NCBI GenBank assembly: GCA_009692745.1
Contig: SHYO01000013.1
Coordinates: 1-41,431 of the forward strand
From: Chloroflexota bacterium
GTDB taxonomy: Bacteria; Chloroflexota; Anaerolineae; Epilineales; SHYO01
DNA length: 41,431 bases
Reading direction: 5' to 3'
In this document: piece after piece, positions 32,701 through 40,204 of the stretch
Position numbering within the stretch: the stretch's first letter is position 1
How the letters are laid out: each line of letters begins with the position of its first letter
Position numbers and translations under genes: made by a program
Notes under the pieces: generated by a model
Databases searched by the model: none
What the model saw: only the letters and a program-made list of their open reading frames with translations
What the model was told of the DNA's origin: nothing

Positions 32701-32841
32701 CCGGACAGAGGTGATTGCCTCCGAAGAGGTAAGACCCTCTAAATCCAAGTCAGCGATCTTTGCCAGCACAGCCTGACCTCGGCTGTCGAACATGTCGTCC
32801 TTCAGCCTGATTTCTATGCGGAACAAATCGGCTTCTCCCAT
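29782..32841 (-). CDS. purL: FGAM synthase large subunit with N-terminal PurS-like pair
   Basis: A 1019-residue protein turning FGAR into FGAM with ammonia from PurQ. Residues about 5-85 and 98-190 each look like PurS ([20 protein letters not shown] ... [32 protein letters not shown] ... [12 protein letters not shown]). The rest is small-type PurL: [31 protein letters not shown] and SGKDSLNN. The layout thus resembles the N-terminal part of the large single-chain PurL, whose first domain mimics a PurS dimer, but with PurQ kept separate. Two palindromic elements lie in frame: AEYPQ at 32436-32451, and FNRTLN from the hairpin 29945-29963 near the C-terminus. First gene of the operon. Confidence 0.92.
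   Translation of the reverse strand: [1019 protein letters not shown]
29945..29963. repeat. GTGCGGTT/AACCGCAC hairpin inside purL
   Basis: 8-bp arms with a three-base loop, followed by CTAC, the same core as the intergenic element at 37294-37312. On the coding strand it adds a [8 protein letters not shown]-like stretch near the PurL C-terminus. Confidence 0.85.
32436..32451. repeat. GCTGAG palindrome inside purL
   Basis: GCTGAGGGTACTCAGC, one or two mismatches from the perfect palindrome GCTGAGTATACTCAGC. It codes for AEYPQ in the linker inside the second PurS-like domain. Confidence 0.8.
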
Positions 32842-32859
32842 CCCCTGATTGACATGCCA

Positions 32860-32888
32860 AGCATACCACTTTCAGGGGCGTCTGTCAA
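32860..32888 (-). promoter_or_regulatory. promoter of the purine operon
   Basis: On the minus strand -35 TTGACA (32883-32888), a 17-bp spacer and -10 TATGCT (32860-32865). The expected transcript start is only about 12 nt before the purL ATG, which leaves no room for a purine riboswitch. The ATG has only AGGGG immediately before it, so a near-leaderless mRNA is likely. Confidence 0.65.
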
Positions 32889-32937
32889 AAAGTTCGATTG
32901 AGGGCAACAGATCAGAATCTCGGTAGAGAAGCTACTT

Positions 32938-33023
32938 GTAGGTGCTGCCTCCGGCTGCACGTCTTTGATGCTTGTAAAAGATGTGCGGCAAGCTGTCCCT
33001 CGGACAGCCGAGACCGCACTTAC
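32938..33023. repeat. GTAGGTGC-family palindromic element upstream of purL
   Basis: Starts with the same 26 bp as the element at the purN end and closes with CCGCACTTAC. It sits between the divergent purL and STAND promoters. Confidence 0.7.
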
Positions 33024-33242
33024 AGAAAATGTAAACAGTTACTAATGGCGGCAGCATGTTGAGGGACTCAACCGGCAATCGCATCTGAATGGATTTCCTG
33101 GGAGCGCTTGCCATCGATACGATATGTGAGTAAGATTGGGGTTCAATGAGTACCTGGCCGGTGAGCAAAGAGCCAGCAAGACCAGCCAGGATCTGGCTGG
33201 CGTCTATCGTTTATTTAGAAAACCCGAGCGGTAGGTTATGCC
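33024..33242. other. control region before the STAND gene
   Basis: 33074-33108 repeats the left half of the nested inverted repeat at 4234-4284. A promoter candidate follows at 33108-33136. A hairpin CCAGCCAG/CTGGCTGG with a three-base loop (33182-33200) lies in the leader. No other gene is seen. Confidence 0.5.
33108..33136 (+). promoter_or_regulatory. promoter candidate of the STAND/WD40 gene
   Basis: -35 TTGCCA (33108-33113), a 17-bp spacer and -10 TAAGAT (33131-33136), about 100 nt before the start codon. The -35 box overlaps the end of a dispersed repeat. Confidence 0.45.
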
Positions 33243-36200
33243 ATGGTCGATTCACCCTACAAGGGGCGCGCAGCCTATGATGAGCAGGATGCCCGGCTCT
33301 TCTTTGGCCGAGAGAGAGAGCTAGAGCGCGTCCTTGCCAGTTTGACCTCCACAAAACTCACCGTGCTTTTTGGCGCCGCGGGCGCCGGAAAAACCTCCTT
33401 GCTGCGAGCGGGGGTGATGGCTGAGGGTACTCAGCAGCCGGCTGAGTATACTCAGCACGCGCCAGACTACGCTGTAATTTATTTCGACGCCTGGGAGGGA
33501 GATGCTTTAGCGGCGTTGGAACAGGCCATTGCGTATACCACGGCAGCGGCCACAAGCAGCGGGGGATCTGAAACCAATGTATCCGTAGCCCAAAGTGCGC
33601 CGTCCTTGGGTAGCGACGCGCAGGGAAAGCCCGCCAGCAACGGGCATTTGAGCGCCGCGCCCGCCAATCTTACGGCTGCCTTGCAGGCGTGGACAGATCA
33701 AACCAGCGGTACGCTGCTGATCATGCTGGACCATTTCGAAAGGTATTTCCAGTACCATGACCAGGAGGATGGTCACGGCACTTTTGCGGTGGAGTTCCCG
33801 CGCGCCGTGCGCCAGCCCGGCTTGCGCGCCAATTTCCTGATCTCTGTGCGCGAGGGCGCTTTGGAAGATGAAGGGATTTTCACCGGGCGCATTCCCCAGT
33901 TTTTCAATCATTGCATGACGTTAGACCATCTGGATAGGGAAGCGGCGGCGCGGGCCATCGAGGCGCCGGTGCAGGTTTACAACCAGCTCCATACCGCCGA
34001 TGGGGAGCGGGTAGACATCTTGCCGTCCCTGGTGCAGCAAATTATTCAGCAACTCAGCCCCGCGCCGCTAGCGGCGCAGCCCAGCCGAGGAGCACCCAGC
34101 GGGAACCTCGCGCCAGAACAGATCCTCCCTGCCCGGATTCAGGGCTGGATGGTACAAGTCGTGATGGCGCACCTCTGGCAGGCAGAATGGGAGATGATGG
34201 CGCTGTGGTCCGGCGGCAGAACCGTCGGCCCGCGGGCCTTACGCGTGGAAACGTTAAACCGCCTGGGGCAGGTAGCCGGTATTCTGCAAAATCACTTGAA
34301 CCAGGTGATGGAGCGCCTGGCGCCGGCGCAGCAGGTGGTAGCCGCCGCGCTATTCCATTTTCTGGTATCACCTTCGGGCACCCGCGCTGCCCCTACGGTA
34401 GCCGACCTGGCTGAATATACCGGATTTGCGGCAGAGGATATTTTACCCGTGCTGGAGATCCTGACAGCGGAGCAGGCGCGGATAGTGGCGCCTATAGTCA
34501 GTCTACCCACCCAACCAGGCAAATCCGTTTACACGGTCGCCGATGATCTTCTGGTAGGAGCGATTTTGCGGTGGCGCCAGACCTATCTGCAGCACTGCGC
34601 CCAGATGGCGGCGGCAGAGCAGCAGGCCCAAGCACGCACCCAGGCAGCCGGCCGGCAGGGATTGAGGCGCTGGCGCCTCTTTCGCACCCGCTGGAGTAGG
34701 GGCCGCCTCTCCCTAGGACTGGCTACGCTGCTGCTCCTGGCGGCTATCACAATGGGCTTCTTGCGACTCATTAACGAGGCCACACAACTAAGCGCTGGCG
34801 TAGTGCGGTATAACACCGATGTGAATACCTTACGGAGTCAAGCAGTGCGCCTGTGGGAGACAATTTTATCGACCCAGGACGAGGCGCGGGCTTATCGGAA
34901 AATAGTGCTTTCGCAAAACCTGGCTGCCAATGCCCTTTCCCAGCGCACCAAGAATCCCGATTTGAGCACCCTGCTGGCCATTGAGGCGGCCAATACCGCC
35001 CCTACGCGCCAGGCAGAGCAGGCGCTGCGGACGGTGCTGCTCAATCCGGCGCGGGTTATCCTCACCGGCCACACGGCCGGGGTAAATCACGCTAGCTTTA
35101 GCCCCGATGGCAAGCTGGTGGTGACAGCCGGACTGGATAGTACGGCAAGGATATGGGAGGCGCAATCGGGAAAGATCATAGCCACCCTGAACCATAATGA
35201 TGTGGTGAACGAGGCCACATTCAGCCCGGATGGCCGGTTTGTGGCTACCGCGAGCAATGATGGTTTTGTGCGGATATGGGAGATGGATACGGGCAAGTTT
35301 ATTACCGAGCGCCCCAACAGCGACGTGGCCAACTCGGTGGCATTCAGTCCCGATGGGAAAACCGTGGTGATGGCCAGCTTCAATGGACTGGCTTCGGTTT
35401 GGGAAGCCGCCAGCCGCAATTTCATAGCCGAGCTGCGCGGCCATACCAGTTGGATCTTCAGTGCGGCCTTCAGCCCCGATGGCAAATATGTGGTGACGTC
35501 CAGCCGGGATTACACTGCCAGAGTCTGGGACGTTGCCAGTGGCAAAAGCAGCGCAGAACTCAAAGGGCACACCGCCCCCGTGACCGGCGCCGTGTTCAGT
35601 CCCGACGGAAGACTGATCGTGACCGCCAGCAACGATGGCACAGCTCGATTGTGGGATGCAGGCAGTGGCCAGAGTGTTGCTGAGCTACGCGGGCACACGG
35701 GACCGGTTACCCGCGCTCTCTTTAGCCCGGATGGGACGCTTATCGCTACTGCCAGTACAGATAGCAGCGCCAGGATTTGGGAAATTAGTACGGGTAAGTA
35801 TGTGGCCGAGCTACGCGGTCATGCAGATACGATCAATGGCATCGACTTCAGCCCGGATGGCAAGCTGCTGGTCACGGCCAGCTACGACAAAACCGCCCGC
35901 GTCTGGGATGCTGCCACCGGCCGCCCCTTCGTGGTGCTAGAGGGACACAGCGGGCGGGTAAACAGTGCCGCCTTCAGCGCCAACGGCAGGCTGATCATTA
36001 CCGCCAGCAGCGACGGCACGGCCCGCATATGGGATCTGACAGCCCACCTGAACCAGGTTGTGCTGCAGGGACAAGATGGTCCGGTGACCAATGCTGCCTT
36101 TAGCCCTGACAGCCAGATGATTGCCACGAGCAGTATCGATGGCACCAGCCGGACCTGGCAGACTAACGGTCTGGCGCTGGCTACGTCGCACAAACACCTC

Positions 36201-37169
36201 AGCCAGGTGAATAACGCCACTTTCAGCCCTGATGGCAAACTGGTGGTCACAGCCAGCGATGACGAATCGGCCCTGATCTGGGAAGCGAGCACCGGCAACC
36301 CCGTGGCCCAACTGGGATCTGTGCCCGGCACAGCAGGCCATCGGGACGCGGTGAATCATGCGGAATTCAGCCCGGATGGAAGCTTTGTAGTCACTGCTAG
36401 CCGGGATGGCACGGCCAGAATTTGGGATCTCACCGGCAAGACGGTGGCGGAATTGGCCGGACATACGGGGCCGGTATCCACCGCCCATTTCAGCTTCGAC
36501 GGCAAGCTGGTGGTTACAGCCAGCTTTGACCGCACCGCGCGCGTCTGGGATGCGCATAGCGGGCAGATTGTGGCTGTGCTACAGGGCCATACTGGCACCG
36601 TGGTCAATGCTATCTTTAGCTCCGATGGGACGTGGGTCGTCACAGCCAGTTGGGATAACACCGGCCGCATCTGGAATTCCCAGACCGGCGAAAGTCTGGC
36701 CGAGCTGCGCGGCCACCAGGGCCAGGTGGTAAGCGCTCAATTCAGCCCCAATAACCAGTTGGTCGCGACGGCCAGTTGGGATCATACCGCCCGTATCTGG
36801 GACGCCAAAACAGGGCGCAGCATCATGGAGCTGCGCGGCCATACCGGCTCGATTAACGCCCTCGCTTTTAGTCCCAACGGCAGATTTTTAGCCACCGCCA
36901 GCGCCGACAGTACTGCGCGTATCTGGGATATTGACACCGGAGAAAGCCTGGTCGAATTACGCAACCACGCCGGGCCGGTGAACCAGGTGACCTTCAGCCC
37001 CAATGGGAATTTACTCCTAACCGCCAGCCAGGACCAGAGCGCCAGAGTTTACGTCTGTATTGTTTGCAGCCCGGTTAAGACGTTGGTGGCTGCCGCCCAG
37101 GGCCAGGTGCGGCGCGATTTGACCCCGGCAGAGAGGGAGCGCTTTGTGACCCTCGCCCCCCTGCAGTAG
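33243..37169 (+). CDS. nSTAND1-type NTPase with one membrane helix and 16 WD40 repeats
   Basis: A 1308-residue protein. It begins almost directly with the STAND NTPase: SPYKGRAAYDEQDARLFFGR, Walker A GAAGAGKTSLL (44-54) and Walker B LLIMLDHFERYF. A basic stretch and one membrane helix follow near 490-512 (LGLATLLLLAAITMGFL), then a linker and 16 WD40 repeats (about 605-1270; consensus GHTxxVxxAxFSPDGKxVVTASxDxTARIWD), enough for two propellers. STAND proteins act as ligand-triggered switches with the repeats as sensor. No effector domain is seen at the N-terminus. With one helix, ATPase and propellers would lie on opposite sides of the membrane. Two GCTGAG palindromes lie in frame (EGTQQPAEYTQ) just after Walker A. 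The start has only a weak ribosome site. Confidence 0.88.
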   Translation: MVDSPYKGRAAYDEQDARLFFGRERELERVLASLTSTKLTVLFGAAGAGKTSLLRAGVMAEGTQQPAEYTQHAPDYAVIYFDAWEGDALAALEQAIAYTTAAATSSGGSETNVSVAQSAPSLGSDAQGKPASNGHLSAAPANLTAALQAWTDQTSGTLLIMLDHFERYFQYHDQEDGHGTFAVEFPRAVRQPGLRANFLISVREGALEDEGIFTGRIPQFFNHCMTLDHLDREAAARAIEAPVQVYNQLHTADGERVDILPSLVQQIIQQLSPAPLAAQPSRGAPSGNLAPEQILPARIQGWMVQVVMAHLWQAEWEMMALWSGGRTVGPRALRVETLNRLGQVAGILQNHLNQVMERLAPAQQVVAAALFHFLVSPSGTRAAPTVADLAEYTGFAAEDILPVLEILTAEQARIVAPIVSLPTQPGKSVYTVADDLLVGAILRWRQTYLQHCAQMAAAEQQAQARTQAAGRQGLRRWRLFRTRWSRGRLSLGLATLLLLAAITMGFLRLINEATQLSAGVVRYNTDVNTLRSQAVRLWETILSTQDEARAYRKIVLSQNLAANALSQRTKNPDLSTLLAIEAANTAPTRQAEQALRTVLLNPARVILTGHTAGVNHASFSPDGKLVVTAGLDSTARIWEAQSGKIIATLNHNDVVNEATFSPDGRFVATASNDGFVRIWEMDTGKFITERPNSDVANSVAFSPDGKTVVMASFNGLASVWEAASRNFIAELRGHTSWIFSAAFSPDGKYVVTSSRDYTARVWDVASGKSSAELKGHTAPVTGAVFSPDGRLIVTASNDGTARLWDAGSGQSVAELRGHTGPVTRALFSPDGTLIATASTDSSARIWEISTGKYVAELRGHADTINGIDFSPDGKLLVTASYDKTARVWDAATGRPFVVLEGHSGRVNSAAFSANGRLIITASSDGTARIWDLTAHLNQVVLQGQDGPVTNAAFSPDSQMIATSSIDGTSRTWQTNGLALATSHKHLSQVNNATFSPDGKLVVTASDDESALIWEASTGNPVAQLGSVPGTAGHRDAVNHAEFSPDGSFVVTASRDGTARIWDLTGKTVAELAGHTGPVSTAHFSFDGKLVVTASFDRTARVWDAHSGQIVAVLQGHTGTVVNAIFSSDGTWVVTASWDNTGRIWNSQTGESLAELRGHQGQVVSAQFSPNNQLVATASWDHTARIWDAKTGRSIMELRGHTGSINALAFSPNGRFLATASADSTARIWDIDTGESLVELRNHAGPVNQVTFSPNGNLLLTASQDQSARVYVCIVCSPVKTLVAAAQGQVRRDLTPAERERFVTLAPLQ
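33420..33456. repeat. two GCTGAG palindromes inside the STAND gene
   Basis: GCTGAGGGTACTCAGC (33420-33435) and the perfect palindrome GCTGAGTATACTCAGC (33441-33456), in frame and five bases apart. The perfect form recurs at 37459-37474. Confidence 0.9.
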
Positions 37170-37412
37170 GGGCAAAAGCGTGCGGTTGCACGCAGTGAAG
37201 TACACTGCAGGCACCTACCCAACCCTGCCGTAGGTGCGGCGCCCAGCCCGAGGCTGGGAAGTAGCCGCACGTCTTGCTGATGCCGGCAAAAGCGTGCGGT
37301 TGCAAACCGCACCTACAAAGTCGATCTCCTTATGAGATGCCAGTAAAGGTCAAACTCAGGTCATAAATTGGTCAGAATATGGTTAGGAAAGGCAAATGGT
37401 GCCAGCTAGCGC
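37170..37412. repeat. intergenic cluster of GTAGGTGC-family palindromes
   Basis: No gene is seen. From 37170 to 37318 the stretch holds several copies of the GTGCGGTTGCA and CACCTAC motifs, including the hairpin GTGCGGTT (37294-37301) / AACCGCAC (37305-37312). These stems after the STAND gene could act as terminators. The rest, up to the fhs promoter, shows nothing recognisable. Confidence 0.6.
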
Positions 37413-37441
37413 TTGCCCGGCCTCATGCTTTTTGCTACAAT
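37413..37441 (+). promoter_or_regulatory. promoter of fhs
   Basis: -35 TTGCCC (37413-37418), a 17-bp spacer and -10 TACAAT (37436-37441). The transcript would start near 37448, about 47 nt before the start codon. Confidence 0.6.
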
Positions 37442-37458
37442 AGAGCCAGGGATTTCAT

Positions 37459-37474
37459 GCTGAGTATACTCAGC
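37459..37474. repeat. perfect GCTGAG palindrome in the fhs leader
   Basis: GCTGAGTATACTCAGC lies between the fhs promoter and its ribosome site. Here it could act as an operator or mRNA stem, but the same sequence inside coding regions argues for a dispersed element. Confidence 0.85.
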
Positions 37475-37494
37475 GACTGTAAAGGGGAAATTCA

Positions 37495-39213
37495 TTGACG
37501 ATATCTAACATCAACACCCAGCCCCCGAATAATTCCTCGCGGTTGGATACGACACCTCGCCCCATAACGGAAATTGCCGCCGGTATCGGGCTTTTACCGG
37601 AAGAAGTCGAGCAATACGGCCATTACAAGGCCAAAATCAGCCTGGCAGCTCTGCAGCGCCTGGCAGACCGGCCCAATGGCAAATATATTGATGTCACGGC
37701 GATCACACCCACGCCGCTCGGCGAGGGGAAAACCGTTACCACCATCGGCTTGAGCATGGCTCTGAACCATATCGGTGTGAAAGCCGCCTGCTGCCTGCGC
37801 CAACCATCCATGGGTCCGGTGTTCGGCATTAAGGGAGGGGGCGCCGGTAGCGGCCATTCCCAGATTATCCCCTTGGAAGAGATAAACCTGCACCTGACCG
37901 GCGATATTCATGCGGTGGGCGCCGCGCACAACCTGCTGTCCGCCGCGATAGACAATTCTTTGCTCAAAGGTACCGGCCTCAACCTGGACCCGATGAGCAT
38001 CACCTGGCCGCGCGTGGTAGATATCTCCGACCGGGTGTTGCGCCACATCGTCGTGGGATTGGGGGGACCCCTCAACGGCATCCCGCGCGAGTCGGGCTTT
38101 GATATCACCGTGGCATCGGAGATCATGGCGATTCTGGCCCTGTCCAGCGATTTACACGATCTACGCGCCCGGCTGGATCGCATTGTGATCGGCAACACGT
38201 TCGATGGCAAACCGGTGACGGCCAAGGATCTGCAGGTTGCGGGCGCCCTGGCGGTGATCATGCGCGATGCCGTTAAGCCCAACCTGATGCAAACGATTGA
38301 GCATACCCCCTGTTTTGTACACGCCGGTCCCTTTGCCAATATCGCCCAGGGAAATAACTCCATCATTGCGGATCGCCTGGCGCTGAAGTTGATGGATTAT
38401 GTAGTGACGGAATCCGGCTTTGGCGCCGACCTGGGGATGGAGAAGTTTATGGATATCAAGTGCCGCGTCTCCGGCCTGGTACCCAACGCGGTGGTGGTGG
38501 TAGCAACCATCCGGGCGCTGAAGATGCACGGCGGGGTGGGGCGGGTAGTGGCGGGGAAAGCGCTGCCGCCTGAGCTGGTGCAAGAGAACCTGCCGGCGCT
38601 GGAGAAGGGTTCGGCCAACCTGGTCAAGCAGATAGAGAATGCCCGCAAATACGGTGTACCCGTGGTAGTCGCGATCAACCTGTTCCCCACCGATACAGAC
38701 CGGGAAATCAACTTGCTGCAAAGGATTGCCGTCGAAGCTGGCGCCGAAGGCGCTTATGTCAGCGAGGTGTGGGCCAGCGGCGGGGCAGGCGGCGCTGACC
38801 TGGCGCAAGCCGTGGTGCGGGCAGCCGATAAGTCCGGGGATTTCCATTTTCTCTATCCGCTGGATATCCCTATCAAGGAGAAGATAGAGACCATCGCCCG
38901 CGAGATTTACGGCGCCGACGGGGTAGATTATCTACCGGAAGCCAACAAGATGATTAAACTCTACACTGAGATGGGCTTTGACAAGTTGCCGATCTGTATG
39001 GCCAAGACCCACCTCTCTCTGAGCCATGATCCTAATCTGAAAAATGCCCCCAAAGGATGGCGTCTGCCGGTGCGCGATGTGCGGGTGGCTGCCGGGGCAG
39101 GGTTCATTTATCCGTTGTGTGGCGAGATGACGACGATGCCCGGCCTGCCTTCAAAGCCAGCCTACATGAACATGGACATCGACGCAGAGGGTAACCCGGT
39201 AGGGCTATTCTAA
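37495..39213 (+). CDS. fhs: formate-tetrahydrofolate ligase
   Basis: A 572-residue monofunctional enzyme making 10-formyl-tetrahydrofolate from formate, ATP and tetrahydrofolate. The nucleotide loop is TPTPLGEGKTVTTIGL. The family signature GIKGGGAGSGHSQIIPLEEI and HLTGDIHAVGAAHNLL follow; the C-terminus (GEMTTMPGLPSKPAYMNMDI) is intact. The start is TTG 37495, with AAGGGGA seven bases upstream; no ATG is nearby in frame. It is followed by folD after 28 bp. Together they supply the one-carbon unit used by PurN and PurH and may run either way, for example in formate-based or acetogenic metabolism. Confidence 0.95.
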   Translation: MTISNINTQPPNNSSRLDTTPRPITEIAAGIGLLPEEVEQYGHYKAKISLAALQRLADRPNGKYIDVTAITPTPLGEGKTVTTIGLSMALNHIGVKAACCLRQPSMGPVFGIKGGGAGSGHSQIIPLEEINLHLTGDIHAVGAAHNLLSAAIDNSLLKGTGLNLDPMSITWPRVVDISDRVLRHIVVGLGGPLNGIPRESGFDITVASEIMAILALSSDLHDLRARLDRIVIGNTFDGKPVTAKDLQVAGALAVIMRDAVKPNLMQTIEHTPCFVHAGPFANIAQGNNSIIADRLALKLMDYVVTESGFGADLGMEKFMDIKCRVSGLVPNAVVVVATIRALKMHGGVGRVVAGKALPPELVQENLPALEKGSANLVKQIENARKYGVPVVVAINLFPTDTDREINLLQRIAVEAGAEGAYVSEVWASGGAGGADLAQAVVRAADKSGDFHFLYPLDIPIKEKIETIAREIYGADGVDYLPEANKMIKLYTEMGFDKLPICMAKTHLSLSHDPNLKNAPKGWRLPVRDVRVAAGAGFIYPLCGEMTTMPGLPSKPAYMNMDIDAEGNPVGLF

Positions 39214-39241
39214 CCGGCCCTCTGGCAAAAGGATGATTATC

Positions 39242-40120
39242 ATGGCTCCCATCGTTATAGACGGAAATGTGGTTGCCGCCGCGCTGCGGGAAGAGATTCG
39301 GGTCGATGTGGCGCGCTTTCAAACCCAATACGGCTATCCTGCCGGATTGGCCGTCATCCTGGTGGGTGAATATCCTGCCAGTGTAACCTACGTCCGTAAC
39401 AAGTCTCGTTACAGCCAGGAACTGGGGATGCATTCGGAAGTCCACCAACTCCCGGCCAGCACCTCCGAAGACGAAGTACTGCAACTGATCGACCGGTTGA
39501 ACAGGGATGCGCGCATCCACGGCTTCTTCGTGCAGATGCCCGTACCCGCCCAAATCAGGCCGTTGCACCTGCAATCGGCCATCGATCCCGCTAAGGATGT
39601 GGACGGACTGAACCCGGTGAACGTCGGGCGGCTGGTGCTAAATGAGCCCTGCCTGACCGCCTGTACCCCCCTGGGCGTTATAGAGCTGCTGAAACGGTAT
39701 GATTTGCCCGTGGCGGGTAAGCACGCCGTGGTGCTGGGCCGCTCCAATATTGTCGGCAAACCGATGGCCAATCTGCTGTTACACGCCAATGCCACAGTGA
39801 CTATCTGCCACTCCCAGACGCGGAACCTGGCGGAGATCACGCGCCAGGCCGAGATTCTGGTGGTGGCCATCGGGAAAACGGAAATGGTAACCGGAGAGAT
39901 GGTACAAGCGGGGACAGTAGTGATCGACGTGGGCATGAACCGGATTGAGGATAGCAGTAAGAAATCCGGCTTCCGCCTGACAGGAGATGTGAAATACGAT
40001 GAGGTGGCGCCATTGGCCCAGGCCATTACCCCCGTCCCCGGCGGCGTGGGGCCTATGACCATTGCCATGTTGCTCAGCAACACCATACGCGCCGCCTGGG
40101 ATAGTAAGAAAACTGGTTAA
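39242..40120 (+). CDS. folD: methylene-THF dehydrogenase / methenyl-THF cyclohydrolase
   Basis: A 292-residue bifunctional FolD linking 5,10-methylene-, 5,10-methenyl- and 10-formyl-tetrahydrofolate. Key residues Y50 and K54 sit in YVRNK, at the numbering of the E. coli enzyme. KDVDGLNPVNVGRL holds the conserved Asp, VVLGRSNIVGKPMANLL is the cofactor loop, and TPVPGGVGPMT is the C-terminal signature. ATG 39242 is preferred to ATG 39233, because AAAAGG lies about nine bases upstream of the former and touches the latter. Cotranscription with fhs is likely (28-bp gap). Confidence 0.95.
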   Translation: MAPIVIDGNVVAAALREEIRVDVARFQTQYGYPAGLAVILVGEYPASVTYVRNKSRYSQELGMHSEVHQLPASTSEDEVLQLIDRLNRDARIHGFFVQMPVPAQIRPLHLQSAIDPAKDVDGLNPVNVGRLVLNEPCLTACTPLGVIELLKRYDLPVAGKHAVVLGRSNIVGKPMANLLLHANATVTICHSQTRNLAEITRQAEILVVAIGKTEMVTGEMVQAGTVVIDVGMNRIEDSSKKSGFRLTGDVKYDEVAPLAQAITPVPGGVGPMTIAMLLSNTIRAAWDSKKTG

Positions 40121-40204
40121 CAGGTTGGCAAGTTCGCAAGTTGGCAGGTTGGCAGGTTCTAAAGCTGTCAGATTCACCTAAAAAGCAAAATACAGGAGGC
40201 AGGA
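40121..40204. repeat. short spacer with GGCAGGTT-type direct repeats
   Basis: Between 40121 and 40160 the motif AGGTTGGCA / AAGTTGGCA is repeated about four times. The rest holds the AGGAGG ribosome site of the next gene. Confidence 0.6.

Noticed and set aside
32842-32860. Purine riboswitch before purL
   Set aside because: The predicted promoter leaves only about 12 nt of leader, far too short for an aptamer.
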